Part shown: positions 56,601-64,000 of the stretch, piece after piece
How positions within the stretch are numbered: the stretch's first letter is position 1
Layout of the letters: each line of letters begins with the position of its first letter
DNA from: Rhizobiales bacterium Y(2018)
GTDB lineage: Bacteria > Pseudomonadota > Alphaproteobacteria > Rhizobiales > Aestuariivirgaceae
NCBI GenBank assembly: GCA_005502925.1
Contig: SCPD01000003.1
Location: 186,001-250,000 of the forward strand
DNA length: 64,000 nucleotides
Direction: 5' to 3'
Program-made: the position numbers and the translations under genes
Notes under the pieces: model-generated
Told to the model about the DNA's origin: nothing
Seen by the model: the letters and a program-made list of their open reading frames with translations, nothing else
Database searches by the model: none

Positions 56601-56884
56601 GCGAAGCACTCGATTTGGATACCGTCGACATAGAGCCGGCCGGGGCCGATCGAAAGATCGGCAGGCGGCCCCGGGATAAACCCAATCTTGAAGGCATCCG
56701 GGCTCACTTCATAGGGAACGCCGATCGGTCCCAGCGTGTCGAGAGCGGTGGTGCGCAGGCGGCGACGCAATATGTCGATCTCTTCATTCCAGTCGGAATC
56801 GATCTGGACACGGCCCTGCTGCATGAGCACGCCTGAGTAGCGCTTGCGGGGCTCGAAAGTGAATCTCGTATAATCACCACTCAT
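53645..56884 (-). CDS. DUF6519-type protein with right-handed beta-helix
   Basis: A 1079-residue protein. The N-terminal part (about 1-470) begins FEPRKRYSGVLMQQGRVQIDSDWNEE, the pattern of DUF6519 proteins encoded with phage-tail-like systems. ADLSIGPGRLYVDGIQIEC and VVYLDVWEREVTYIEDGGL follow. From about 480 a Cys-rich hinge (CCCTIIVRPGEDIQAGIDALPPQGG) starts a NosD-like parallel beta-helix with many short NRI/GNxV rungs to about 1000. This looks like a surface-displayed spike or receptor-binding component, possibly acting on glycans. AAAGGAG precedes the ATG at 56884. It lies 20 bases after the gpI-like gene. Confidence 0.78.
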   Translation of the reverse strand: MSGDYTRFTFEPRKRYSGVLMQQGRVQIDSDWNEEIDILRRRLRTTALDTLGPIGVPYEVSPDAFKIGFIPGPPADLSIGPGRLYVDGIQIECFAEDGATYRNQPFHPPLTLPASGDAVVYLDVWEREVTYIEDGGLLDPALGGADTTTRRQTVWQLRVDPRRAAACGMPVGDPPSAGRLTSRAIAPPAPDDPCILPPASGYRGLENRLYRVEIQQGGALGTARFKWSRDNGSIVSAVREIAVSGTQTTLTVNRIGRDAFLRFRAGDWVSVTDDHRELAGESGDMALIVDIDETNRRIVLDRALPRPATRPFGATTAEIAGRHTRVQRWDQTASSNTIDADGLILTAAGPIAIEDGIEIDFSADPAGGSFRTGDYWVFWARTATATIEELVNAPPRGIRHHYVQVAAISGLGTAAPVISDCRPPPPQQGAGDCCCTIIVRPGEDIQAGIDALPPQGGCVCLKTGDHVARAPLRITRGSIVLKAESPGTTVRSAADGPVLIIGGGRERIEGVDVLGIDFEAGSAGADGAGVITVIRASRVRISHCGVTAKENRTFIGLVAQTSDHLSVLSSRFANLGGGMLVRERCEVFEADGNIVENSGRDIAVFGIAYMESAFACRITRNWVSGASFGIIVNDRPFDEADSLADLSLVTDNFVLCPSNPEGPANFRSAAIDVAADGCRIAGNRIQYADPTYIGIRIAGSFCEVSGNTVIARLKERNNQGPVAVQIGGVGTDAPKPVLAGIVANNTLAGLQHGIACIDASRLVINGNVIDALAAGRLGFGLTATRIDGAEISGNRIGGANAAIVLSNGRRNRLSGNDCRAGGFGITLIGETAPQVAGNRMDPLDFWGVYAYSIAERLDIIGNRLARCASQMSDLAFSIGCYSIVGEANISENEVFNSGSDGTAQARSKVDYGIMGDLVLEARVEGNQVTYGNAGARSVTREDRALIMRGALEIWVNADIIALGFAAHILGNRFIGTGRSALVELREMRINDRTIVRFERVAFSNNHCWHFASPNAEPRRAATVWLVGRAAAVLGNQIKSTVRFFPSVNFNNMPGTFTGNVIAGDAINFTPPATPNIVLN

Positions 56885-56904
56885 CGTCGCGCTCCTTTGA
56901 ACCC

Positions 56905-59160
56905 TCAAGTCATGTAAATGAGGCCGTAATCGAGGCCGAAGGGCAGATATTCCTTGAGCCGCAGATGCAGATTGGCTTCGCGCTGCGGCTGCTTGAGATG
57001 GCAATAGGCGCCCATTTCCGATCCGTCGGCCGCGCCCTTGGCGATCTCTTCCGGCCCCTTGAGCGACAGTTGCAGATAGGCGGGCTGGCCATAGGCTTCG
57101 GCCGTGTATTCCGGCTTCACGCGCAGCCGCACCCGATCGCGCAGGGTCTGCTTCTCGGCCGCCGTCAGCGGCCCTTGCCGCGCCTCGGCTTCCGCGATCG
57201 CCTTGCTTGTGGCGAGATCGGGCTGGCAGCGATAACGGCGGGGCAGCCGCGATGCGGGCGGCGCATAGGAGAAGCGCACGCAGCCCTTCTGCACGCGCGC
57301 CGTGTCGACAAGACCATCGAAAATCGTCTCGGTGGCGAGCGTGACCTCGCGCAGCAGGCAGCGGCCGCGGATCGTCACACGTTCGCAGCGCAGGGCCGGG
57401 CCTGGCCGGTTCGCCGCCTCGACGCCGGTAATCGCATCCTGGCCGGCGCCGTCGACGATGCTGTCGAGGATGGTGAGGCCCTCGGCATGGGCCGGCAGCC
57501 GGATCGCGCCCACGATCGAAAAGGCGATCTCGACCGCGAGCTCCTGATTGGCAAGGCCCCCGCTCGCCAGAGTGGCGACGGCCTTGAGGCTCGGCTCGGT
57601 CTGGACCGGTGGCGGCGGTTCCGTCTCGGCGATCGAGCCGCCCGGCACCACCGTCGAATGAAGGACGCGGAGCCGATGCAACGAGCCCTCGATGGTGACA
57701 CGCCCCTCGATCAACAGGCCGCTCAGAGTCACGGCGAAGTCGGGGCGATTGCCGGAGATCGCCAATGGACCACGCAGACGCAGATGCGGACGCATGCCGT
57801 CGGCGGCTTCGAAGGCGAGCGTATTGCCGGTGGCGCTGGTGACATCGACGGCAATTGTCTCATCATAGGTGCGGTTGTCGCGGATGCTGATGATCGCGTT
57901 GCGCCGGCCATCGCTTGCCCAGTCCAATAGCGCTGCGGCAATGGTCGGGTGACCGGTGGCGCCGCCGACTGCGATCACCCTTACATCGGCAGCGAAGTTG
58001 CGGCGGATGAGCCAGGCGCGGCGGCGATAAGGCCCACCGCCCAGATCAGCCGGGAAGCCATAGTGATAGATGACCTCGACCTTGCTGGCCGGGAGCAGCG
58101 CCGGGCCTAACGCCAAGCGCCCGCGCGCGACATCGATGGCGATCCGGTCGGTGGAGGGCTGCGACCAGGTCGAGAGATTGCGGCAAATGACTTGCCATAG
58201 CGGAATCTCGACCCCGTCGACATAAACGGTAAGGCTCGGGACATCGGACGCCGGTCCATAAAAATCGGCAAAGCCGGAATAGAAACGCGCCGGACGGATC
58301 GGTTGCGGCACGTGAAGCTCGGTGGCGAGACCGGTCTCGTCGCCTTCGCGCCTCGCCCGGCTGAAGAGCGGCGCCGACTGACCGAGCGGGCTGAAGAAAT
58401 AACGGAAGTCGCCAACGCCTGCGACGCGACGCGCTTCGCTCCGCTCCAGCGCATAGGCTTGGAGCCGCCAGAGATGGAAGCCGATATTGCGGATATTGTA
58501 CCAGCCTTCGTCCTGCGCCACCGGGCGCACATCGACCGTGTGCGAGATCTCATCGAAAGCGCCGCCAAGACGGTCGAGACGCTCGACCGAGCGCATATCG
58601 GGGGTGCGCAAGGCATGCGGGCGCAGATGATTGCGCAGATATTGCGTCCAGCCAAGCAACTCGAAATATTCGACCGCATGGGCGGGCCAGCCGGTGACGT
58701 CGCGGGCCAGCTCCTCGAGCATCGGCAGCGTACCCTTGCGGCGGCGGTAATAGATCGTCTTGGCGACATCGGCGCGCGAGCGCAGCGCCACGAAGGGCCG
58801 CAAGCCGCGGCCCGGCAGACTGCGTTCGGCGCGGCCATTGAGCGCCTTGATGCGGCGGTCCTCCGCCCCTTCGAGATCACGGAAGAGCTCGACCGCCGTG
58901 TCGCCGTCCTTGACGCGGCTTTCATCGAAGAGCGGCGTGGTGCCCACCAAGTCGCCAATATAAGCGACGGCCCAAGGCTCGCAGGTTTCGATGAAGGCAT
59001 TTTCCTGAAGCTGCCTGATATCCTCTTCGATGACATCCGCCTGGCCGTCGACGATACCGAGAAGGGCGCGCAGCGCTTCACCGCTCTCCTGGTCACGCGC
59101 GCGGATGAAGGCCGGCAGGAGATCATAGAGGCGATCACGTTCGGCGTTGGAGAAAGCCAT
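56905..59160 (-). CDS. Phage tail protein, gpI-like N-terminus with long beta-rich extension
   Basis: A 751-residue protein. The first 180 residues match P2 gpI-type tail proteins of contractile systems: NAERDRLYDLLPAFIRARDQESGEALRALLGIVDGQADVIEEDI, FIETCEPWAVAYIGDLVG and a LPMLEELARDVTGWPAHAVEYFE block. Such proteins join the baseplate to fibres. The remaining 550 residues are beta-strand rich, with GPLAISGNRPDFAVTLSGLLIEG resembling beta-helix rungs, and are unassigned. Its ATG shares one base with the stop of the baseplate gene. Confidence 0.8.
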   Translation of the reverse strand: MAFSNAERDRLYDLLPAFIRARDQESGEALRALLGIVDGQADVIEEDIRQLQENAFIETCEPWAVAYIGDLVGTTPLFDESRVKDGDTAVELFRDLEGAEDRRIKALNGRAERSLPGRGLRPFVALRSRADVAKTIYYRRRKGTLPMLEELARDVTGWPAHAVEYFELLGWTQYLRNHLRPHALRTPDMRSVERLDRLGGAFDEISHTVDVRPVAQDEGWYNIRNIGFHLWRLQAYALERSEARRVAGVGDFRYFFSPLGQSAPLFSRARREGDETGLATELHVPQPIRPARFYSGFADFYGPASDVPSLTVYVDGVEIPLWQVICRNLSTWSQPSTDRIAIDVARGRLALGPALLPASKVEVIYHYGFPADLGGGPYRRRAWLIRRNFAADVRVIAVGGATGHPTIAAALLDWASDGRRNAIISIRDNRTYDETIAVDVTSATGNTLAFEAADGMRPHLRLRGPLAISGNRPDFAVTLSGLLIEGRVTIEGSLHRLRVLHSTVVPGGSIAETEPPPPVQTEPSLKAVATLASGGLANQELAVEIAFSIVGAIRLPAHAEGLTILDSIVDGAGQDAITGVEAANRPGPALRCERVTIRGRCLLREVTLATETIFDGLVDTARVQKGCVRFSYAPPASRLPRRYRCQPDLATSKAIAEAEARQGPLTAAEKQTLRDRVRLRVKPEYTAEAYGQPAYLQLSLKGPEEIAKGAADGSEMGAYCHLKQPQREANLHLRLKEYLPFGLDYGLIYMT

Positions 59161-62100
59161 CAGAGCACCTCCACGGCGGTGAGATTGAGATCGGTCGCCG
59201 GATCCTCGATGAAGGCCTGCTCGGCGGCCAGGACCGGCGGCGGCGCTCCGGTGAAGCCGGCGCGGGCATAACGGTCGATCAATGCCAGAGGCGGCGTCGG
59301 CCGCGCCGGAAAGATGCGGATATGCGGCTGGCGCGGCGCCAGATCGACGGCGCGCGAGGCCTGCTCGACGGGGCTCAGCTCTTCATAATGCTTGAGCTGG
59401 AAGACATCGAGATCGACGGCGGCAACACCTTTGGCGCCCTGCAGGACCGTATAGATCTGGCTCGCGAAAACCGCCTCGCCGAGCGGCAGCGCGTCGAAGG
59501 CGAAGAATGCGAGGAGCCGCGTGCGGGCATCTTCGAGCATCGCGTCCGCTTCGAAGGCGGGATCGCGCAGCAGTCTCGCTTTGACCACGATCGGCACACG
59601 CACGAAATTGGCCAGGAACAGCGGCCGGTTCGGATCGCGCACCCTGTCGAGCGCACCGCGCAGGCGCATCAGCGAGGCCGCGGATAGAACATCGCCTTGC
59701 GGCCCCGCCACGGTGACGTGAAGAGCCCGCTCCGTCTCGCTCCAGACCCAAGTGACCGAAGCCCGCGCCGCGAGGCCGGACGCGGTGGTGATCGCCTCGA
59801 AATCGGCGAGCGACACGGCGCGGCCAAAGGTGCGGACCGAATTGGGTGCTCCGTCACGCGCTTCATCGCGGGTCTCGGGATCAGCCCCTCCATCCGCCGG
59901 CAGCGGGTTGCTGACGGATCTGAAGCCGACCGGGCGCTCGAGCGGGATCGACAGCTGCTCGCGCTTCATCCGGCCCTGCAGGCCGAGACCGGTCCGGTAG
60001 GTCGCCATGATGTTCATGGCGCCCGACGGCAGTCGTGCGCCGGTCGCGCCATCGCCGAACATGATCTGCGTCTCGCCGGCGTCGTTCTGGCGCGCCGTAT
60101 AGACACGTTCGGTGGATTTGCGGGAGAAGAAACTCGGCGCCTCGTTCCACAACTCGCCATTCACCCGAACTTCCAGGGCCGCGGCGCCCTCGAGTGACGT
60201 CGCCGATTGGAGATAGGTCAAACCGGGTCGCGACAGCTTGAATGTCTGAAAACCCTTGGCCCCTTCGCCGTGACCCAGAGCCTCCACCGGCTGAGTCTCG
60301 CCATGGCTTGCATTCGCGACATTGCCGAGGAGCTTGACGTCGCTGAGTGCAATTTCGGGACCCGGTGTGAAATCGACGAACAGGTGATCATCGGGCCCGC
60401 CCGGTATCGCTGCAAAGGGTTTCACCGCGATGACCGTCACCGGATCGAGCCCCGCCGATGAGCGCAACAAAACGCGCCGCCCCTTGGCGATATTGCCTAC
60501 CGTCCGAGCGCCGGGATGCATGCGCAAAGCAAGCCGGCCCTGCTTGATCCTGTCGGGGTAGTCGTAACCGCGGAAAACGATGTCGTCGGCGGCGATGCGA
60601 TAGATGGCAGTCTTGCGCCGGTCGGGAATGGCGCCGATGCCGTCACCATGGCTTGTCCATGGCGTCCAGCTGCTGCCGATCAGCGCGCGCGATGTGATGC
60701 CGCCATCGCCGCCGCGCGCATAGACATGAAGGCCGAGGGCGTCGCGCCCGGCCACCGGCGCGGAGGTGAGACGGCCGGCGAGAGAGATCCATTCGCTCCA
60801 GGTCTCACCGTTACGCGTGATCATCCACAAGGCACCGTCCTTACCGCGCGCGAAGATATCGAGCCGGTCGGGTGCGCCGGCCACAAGTGCCAGATCGCCG
60901 GTGAGCTGGCCGCCGAGGGAGCGCCAATCGCTCCAGACCGTGCCGTTCCATTTGCGATGAATGACGCCGCCTGCATCATCGAGGGCGGCAACATCGATCC
61001 GGCCGGCGCCGGCCGAAGCCACTGCCGGTCCACCGGCAAGCTCGCCCTTCAGCGATGTCCAATCCGACCAGGTGGCGCCGTCGCGCAGGCGATACCAGAG
61101 CGCGCGATCGGTGCTGCGAACAAAAACCGCAACCGCGCCAGGCTTGTGCGATACAGGCGCCGGCGCCGAGGTGAGGATGCCGTTAAGTCCCATCCAGCTT
61201 CCTGGCGTGCCGGAAGTGACGTCGATCGCCCAAAGACCTAAGTCGGTTCCCCGCACGAAGACGAGGACAGTGCCTCCCAAAACGGCCACCGGCCGCGGCT
61301 CGGAGGTCAGAATGCCGCCATGGTCGACCCAGCCGCTCCAGACGCCCGAAACAGATCGGCGCTGGCGCAGGCGGAGATTGCTATCGCGGACAAAGATGTC
61401 CTGACCCGCCGCCCCCACCGCGACAGCGTGGACGTCGGACGACGCGTCCATGAGATCGCGATAGACCCATCGCCGTGTGACCGCCGGCGGGTCGAGCGCC
61501 AGAACAGCGCCAGTGCCCGAGCGCGCATAGACACCGTGAATCCCGGCCGCAGGTGCCGCGATACTCGGCCCCCCGCGCAAAGTCTGGCGCAACTCGACCT
61601 GCGTTACCGTGTCGGTCAATTGATCGATCGTACCCAGATGCGCGGGCCGGTCTTCCGATCTCACGATCGCCGCGGTGCGCAGGCGCGGCACCGCATCGGG
61701 ACCGGCATCGATGAGCAGTTGCGCGCCGGTCGCAATGTCGGTGTAGCGCGTGTCGAGCGGATAAAGCACGGTCTCGGCACCAAGCGAGGCATCGACCGTC
61801 TGCAGCTCCCATTTGGGCCAGGTGGTCGGCGTCGGCGCCGGCACATAGACATTCACCTTTTCCGGCGCCGTATGCCCAAAGAACCGCAAACGGCCATCGA
61901 GCTTAGTGAGACGCGCGACATCGCCGGACGATTGCGGCATAGCGACCGCCGGTTCGAACGCAATCACCTCGCCGTCGGCGCGTGGCTTCAATGCCGTCAG
62001 GGTTTTCTCTTCGATCCTGCCGAGGCCGAAGAGAACGAGCTTCGCCCCTGGCGCCAGCTTCTCCGGACGGGCCACGATCGGACCACCAGTCGATCCGAGT

Positions 62101-62642
62101 GCGAAGCCATTGAAAGGAATGGGCGGTGCGAAGGCGGCCGCCTCATTGAGATCGCCATGCGCGGCGATCGCCTCGATCGTCTCGAAGATCTGGGCCTTCT
62201 CGTCCTGGCCGGGGACGCTCATCACCTTGAAGCCCTTGCGGATGCGCGTCTCGGCGCCGGCATCCAGCGCGAAGCTCAGCAATGTCTCGGCGGCCAGGCC
62301 CGGACGCAGACGATAGCCAAGCAAACGCGTCAGGCGCAGAAGCGAATCCCGTTCACGCGCCGTGCGCAGATAGAGCTCATTGGCGATGCGCTCATTGTAG
62401 AAGCTCAAGACATCCGCGGCCGCGGCGAAAAGCTCGAGGATGGTTATGGCATAGTCATCGCTCTCGCGCGTGGTGAGATGGGCGAGCGCCGCCTCTTGCG
62501 AGATCGACAGCAGCATCGCCTCGCGGAAACTGGCGCAAGTGCCGACCCGATAGGCGATCTCGGAAAGTCCAGGACGGTTGAAGATAGCGATGGGTGTGGC
62601 GGTCACATCGCCGGAGCAGCCACAGAAACCGTCATGAGCCAT
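59160..62642 (-). CDS. Baseplate-assembly (gpJ-like) protein with embedded PLL-like beta-propeller
   Basis: A 1160-residue protein of the putative baseplate assembly group. The N-terminus has AALAHLTTRESDDYAITILELFAAAADVLSFYNERIANE and LGYRLRPGLAAETLLSFALD, and the C-terminus has FGDGATGARLPSGAMNIMATYRTG, all typical. Between about 365 and 680 lie seven repeats of about 45 residues with WSxW and (L/I)(G/T)SxP cores, described separately. The protein probably sits in the baseplate, with the propeller facing outward. The ATG at 62642 is followed by a CGCSGD cysteine motif. It is 2 bases after the other baseplate gene. Confidence 0.85.
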   Translation of the reverse strand: MAHDGFCGCSGDVTATPIAIFNRPGLSEIAYRVGTCASFREAMLLSISQEAALAHLTTRESDDYAITILELFAAAADVLSFYNERIANELYLRTARERDSLLRLTRLLGYRLRPGLAAETLLSFALDAGAETRIRKGFKVMSVPGQDEKAQIFETIEAIAAHGDLNEAAAFAPPIPFNGFALGSTGGPIVARPEKLAPGAKLVLFGLGRIEEKTLTALKPRADGEVIAFEPAVAMPQSSGDVARLTKLDGRLRFFGHTAPEKVNVYVPAPTPTTWPKWELQTVDASLGAETVLYPLDTRYTDIATGAQLLIDAGPDAVPRLRTAAIVRSEDRPAHLGTIDQLTDTVTQVELRQTLRGGPSIAAPAAGIHGVYARSGTGAVLALDPPAVTRRWVYRDLMDASSDVHAVAVGAAGQDIFVRDSNLRLRQRRSVSGVWSGWVDHGGILTSEPRPVAVLGGTVLVFVRGTDLGLWAIDVTSGTPGSWMGLNGILTSAPAPVSHKPGAVAVFVRSTDRALWYRLRDGATWSDWTSLKGELAGGPAVASAGAGRIDVAALDDAGGVIHRKWNGTVWSDWRSLGGQLTGDLALVAGAPDRLDIFARGKDGALWMITRNGETWSEWISLAGRLTSAPVAGRDALGLHVYARGGDGGITSRALIGSSWTPWTSHGDGIGAIPDRRKTAIYRIAADDIVFRGYDYPDRIKQGRLALRMHPGARTVGNIAKGRRVLLRSSAGLDPVTVIAVKPFAAIPGGPDDHLFVDFTPGPEIALSDVKLLGNVANASHGETQPVEALGHGEGAKGFQTFKLSRPGLTYLQSATSLEGAAALEVRVNGELWNEAPSFFSRKSTERVYTARQNDAGETQIMFGDGATGARLPSGAMNIMATYRTGLGLQGRMKREQLSIPLERPVGFRSVSNPLPADGGADPETRDEARDGAPNSVRTFGRAVSLADFEAITTASGLAARASVTWVWSETERALHVTVAGPQGDVLSAASLMRLRGALDRVRDPNRPLFLANFVRVPIVVKARLLRDPAFEADAMLEDARTRLLAFFAFDALPLGEAVFASQIYTVLQGAKGVAAVDLDVFQLKHYEELSPVEQASRAVDLAPRQPHIRIFPARPTPPLALIDRYARAGFTGAPPPVLAAEQAFIEDPATDLNLTAVEVL
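60603..61550 (-). other. Seven-repeat PLL-like beta-propeller region within the baseplate protein
   Basis: Seven units of about 45 residues (about 365-410, 411-457, 458-503, 504-547, 548-593, 594-637, 638-680). The best-conserved units share FVR.TD..LW, then WSDW.SL.G.LT..P. This matches the pattern of DUF346/PLL-type seven-bladed propellers, some of which bind fucose or galactose. Confidence 0.7.
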
Positions 62643-62644
62643 GA

Positions 62645-64000
62645 TCAGAGTCCTCCGACGGCGGTTAGGCGCAGCACGCCGTTCTCGGCGAGATTGCGAT
62701 CATTGTCGAGGCGGGGAATCTCGAAGGGCGTCATGATGATGGCGCCTTTGTCGAGCTCACCACGCGAGGGATCCCAATAACGTTTGAAGAGCGTCACCTC
62801 GGCCGAATTGACGCCTTCGACCGCGACGACGGCGGCATAAAGCTGCGACAGATAGACGGCGGCGCCGAAGCCGAAGCGTAAGGGGAAGAAGAAGCCGGTC
62901 GTACCGTCGCCATAGGCCCGGTTGGACAGAACACGCCCGACCTCGGCCAGCACGTCGCCGCGAAAATGCCCATCACCGACACAGAGGCGGATATCGATCT
63001 CGAGCGGCACATAGATGGCGGCGCGGATATCGAGATCATAGCCGGCAAGCTTGAACCGCGTGAGAAACGCCTTCATGCGCTGGGCGAAGAGCGGCTGCAA
63101 TTCGACTCCGCCCCCCGGCAGACGCTTTAGATTGGCAGGATCGGCCGGATGGATCGCGATGAAAACGGTGTGCCACGAGCCGGTCCAGCGGAAGCTCGCT
63201 TTGGCGGCTGCGACATCCGGATGGCGCAGCGCCATCTCCTCCCAGTCGCGCTCGGTGACGGCGCGGAACTGCACCGCGCGGAAAGCCTCGGGCGCGATCT
63301 GGCGGACCTGCTCGATCGTCTCCGGGATCTCACCGCCCGTGGCGGGCAGCGGCTGCCACACGCGGGTGACCGGCGGAATGACGACGATTCCCGGATCGAC
63401 CAGATGCACCAGCGTCCCCCAACCGGCATTTCCGGAACGCCCGTTGCCGATCCTATAGCGGGCGACGACACGTTCGGCGTCATAGGGACGCCGGCCATAC
63501 TGATCGTCACCGAAACGCAGAGACGTGAGGCCCAGATTGTCGGTCTCCACTACGAAATGCTGGTCGAATGACTGGCTGTCGAGCAGGTTCGGCACCGGCA
63601 GCCACTTTTCGGCGGCGGGCTCGCTCGGGAAGAAAATGTCGAGCCCGATGGCGGGATCCGGCAGATGGCTCAGCGGTGCATCCGGAAGGGTGAGATCCGG
63701 AATGGGCCAGCGGCCGGCGCCCATGCCGGGAAGTCGGATTTCGTTTTTCAGGCTGTCGCGCGTGATGCTGCGCCCATGATCGACGGCGGCGATGTTGCCG
63801 CGCGCCACGGTGACCGGCGCGATCTCCAGATGATCGACGGTCTCGGCCGAGATCCGCGGCGCAAAGGCCAGCATTTCACCCGCGGCGAAGGCAACGCGCA
63901 GCAAGGGCAAGGCCGGATCGGCGGGATTGGTGCGGGGCGTCAGCAGGCCACCGGTCAAAACCGACGTGAAAGCGGCGTCTTCGGTCGCCTGGACGTGATC
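62645..64000 (-). CDS. Baseplate J-like protein, C-terminal part (cut by window edge)
   Basis: The frame is open to base 64000 and shows about 451 residues without a convincing start. Blocks such as NLGLTSLRFGDDQYGRRPYDAERVVARYRIG, VTERDWEEMALRHPDVAAAKASFRWTGSW and YDLDIRAAIYVPLEIDIRLCV match baseplate J-like proteins, with the usual EVDIRL-type strand and a C-terminal GVNSAEVTLFKRY segment. It would build the baseplate wedge together with the following gpJ-like protein. More tail genes (sheath, tube, spike, AAA ATPase) would be expected to the right of the window. Confidence 0.85.
   Translation of the reverse strand, partial: DHVQATEDAAFTSVLTGGLLTPRTNPADPALPLLRVAFAAGEMLAFAPRISAETVDHLEIAPVTVARGNIAAVDHGRSITRDSLKNEIRLPGMGAGRWPIPDLTLPDAPLSHLPDPAIGLDIFFPSEPAAEKWLPVPNLLDSQSFDQHFVVETDNLGLTSLRFGDDQYGRRPYDAERVVARYRIGNGRSGNAGWGTLVHLVDPGIVVIPPVTRVWQPLPATGGEIPETIEQVRQIAPEAFRAVQFRAVTERDWEEMALRHPDVAAAKASFRWTGSWHTVFIAIHPADPANLKRLPGGGVELQPLFAQRMKAFLTRFKLAGYDLDIRAAIYVPLEIDIRLCVGDGHFRGDVLAEVGRVLSNRAYGDGTTGFFFPLRFGFGAAVYLSQLYAAVVAVEGVNSAEVTLFKRYWDPSRGELDKGAIIMTPFEIPRLDNDRNLAENGVLRLTAVGGL

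Noticed and set aside
53858-56836. A 992-codon open frame on the plus strand opposite the DUF6519/beta-helix gene
   Set aside because: It mirrors a clearly homologous gene, is rich in Asp/Arg/Ala typical of antisense frames in GC-rich DNA, and has no recognisable motif.
53316-64000. An ordinary prophage
   Set aside because: No integrase, capsid, terminase or lysis genes are visible and the proteins resemble tail-like device components. The call could change with sequence beyond the right edge.

Overview
The window is GC-rich, densely coding DNA with almost no spacers. It most likely comes from an alphaproteobacterium of the Hyphomicrobiales (Rhizobiales) type. The basis is the codon and GC character, many ABC uptake operons for plant- or soil-derived solutes, a FixJ-type regulator and rhizobial-style palindromic intergenic repeats. 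The genus cannot be named from the sequence. No rRNA, tRNA, CRISPR array or insertion sequence was seen, and no gene-free stretch exceeds about 290 bases.

Region 1 (1-13887) is an exopolysaccharide locus. It has two glycosyltransferases (one cut by the left edge), a polyprenyl-phosphate sugar-1-phosphate transferase, a small methyltransferase and a parallel beta-helix protein. A forward operon follows, with a FecR-like secreted protein, an O-antigen ligase/Wzy-like polymerase, a PHP-type phosphatase (CpsB type), an outer-membrane export lipoprotein (Wza type), a Wzc-type tyrosine autokinase, a J-domain-like membrane protein and an unassigned membrane-anchored protein. The glycosyl- and methyltransferases would build the repeat unit. 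The later proteins would polymerise, control and export it.

Region 2 (13891-25215) is a nine-gene reverse-strand operon plus a divergent LysR regulator. It encodes a spermidine/putrescine-class ABC importer, a histone-deacetylase-fold amidohydrolase, a creatinase-like M24 protein that has lost metal ligands, an ADP-forming acyl-CoA synthetase, an enoyl-CoA hydratase and an AcuI-type reductase. It looks like import, amide cleavage and CoA-dependent breakdown of an acylated amine. The substrate is unknown.

Region 3 (25216-26388) holds a FixL-like kinase remnant cut at its ATPase domain beside a pair of inverted repeats, followed by an intact FixJ-like regulator.

Region 4 (26389-37363) has a reverse operon for a ribose-class ABC importer, hydantoinase/oxoprolinase A and B subunits and a DapA-family aldolase or lyase. 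A GntR regulator and a UxaA-family dehydratase are divergent from it. A shared AATG-N4-CATT site lies on both sides of the regulator gene.

Region 5 (37490-40048) is a citrulline/ornithine module: CtlX, ornithine cyclodeaminase and a divergent Lrp regulator.

Region 6 (40045-53313) is a carbohydrate catabolic locus. It has a CUT1 ABC importer split across divergent operons, xylulokinase, transketolase, a second FGGY kinase, a class I aldolase, a kinase of the ADP-dependent phosphofructokinase/glucokinase family and a DeoR regulator.

Region 7 (53316-64000, running off the right edge) is the end of a phage-tail-like (extracellular contractile injection system-like) locus. It encodes two baseplate-J-type proteins, a gpI-like tail protein, a DUF6519-type protein with a parallel beta-helix, and a small coiled-coil protein. 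One baseplate protein carries an embedded seven-repeat beta-propeller resembling PLL-type lectins. This is the strongest candidate in the window for something undescribed.
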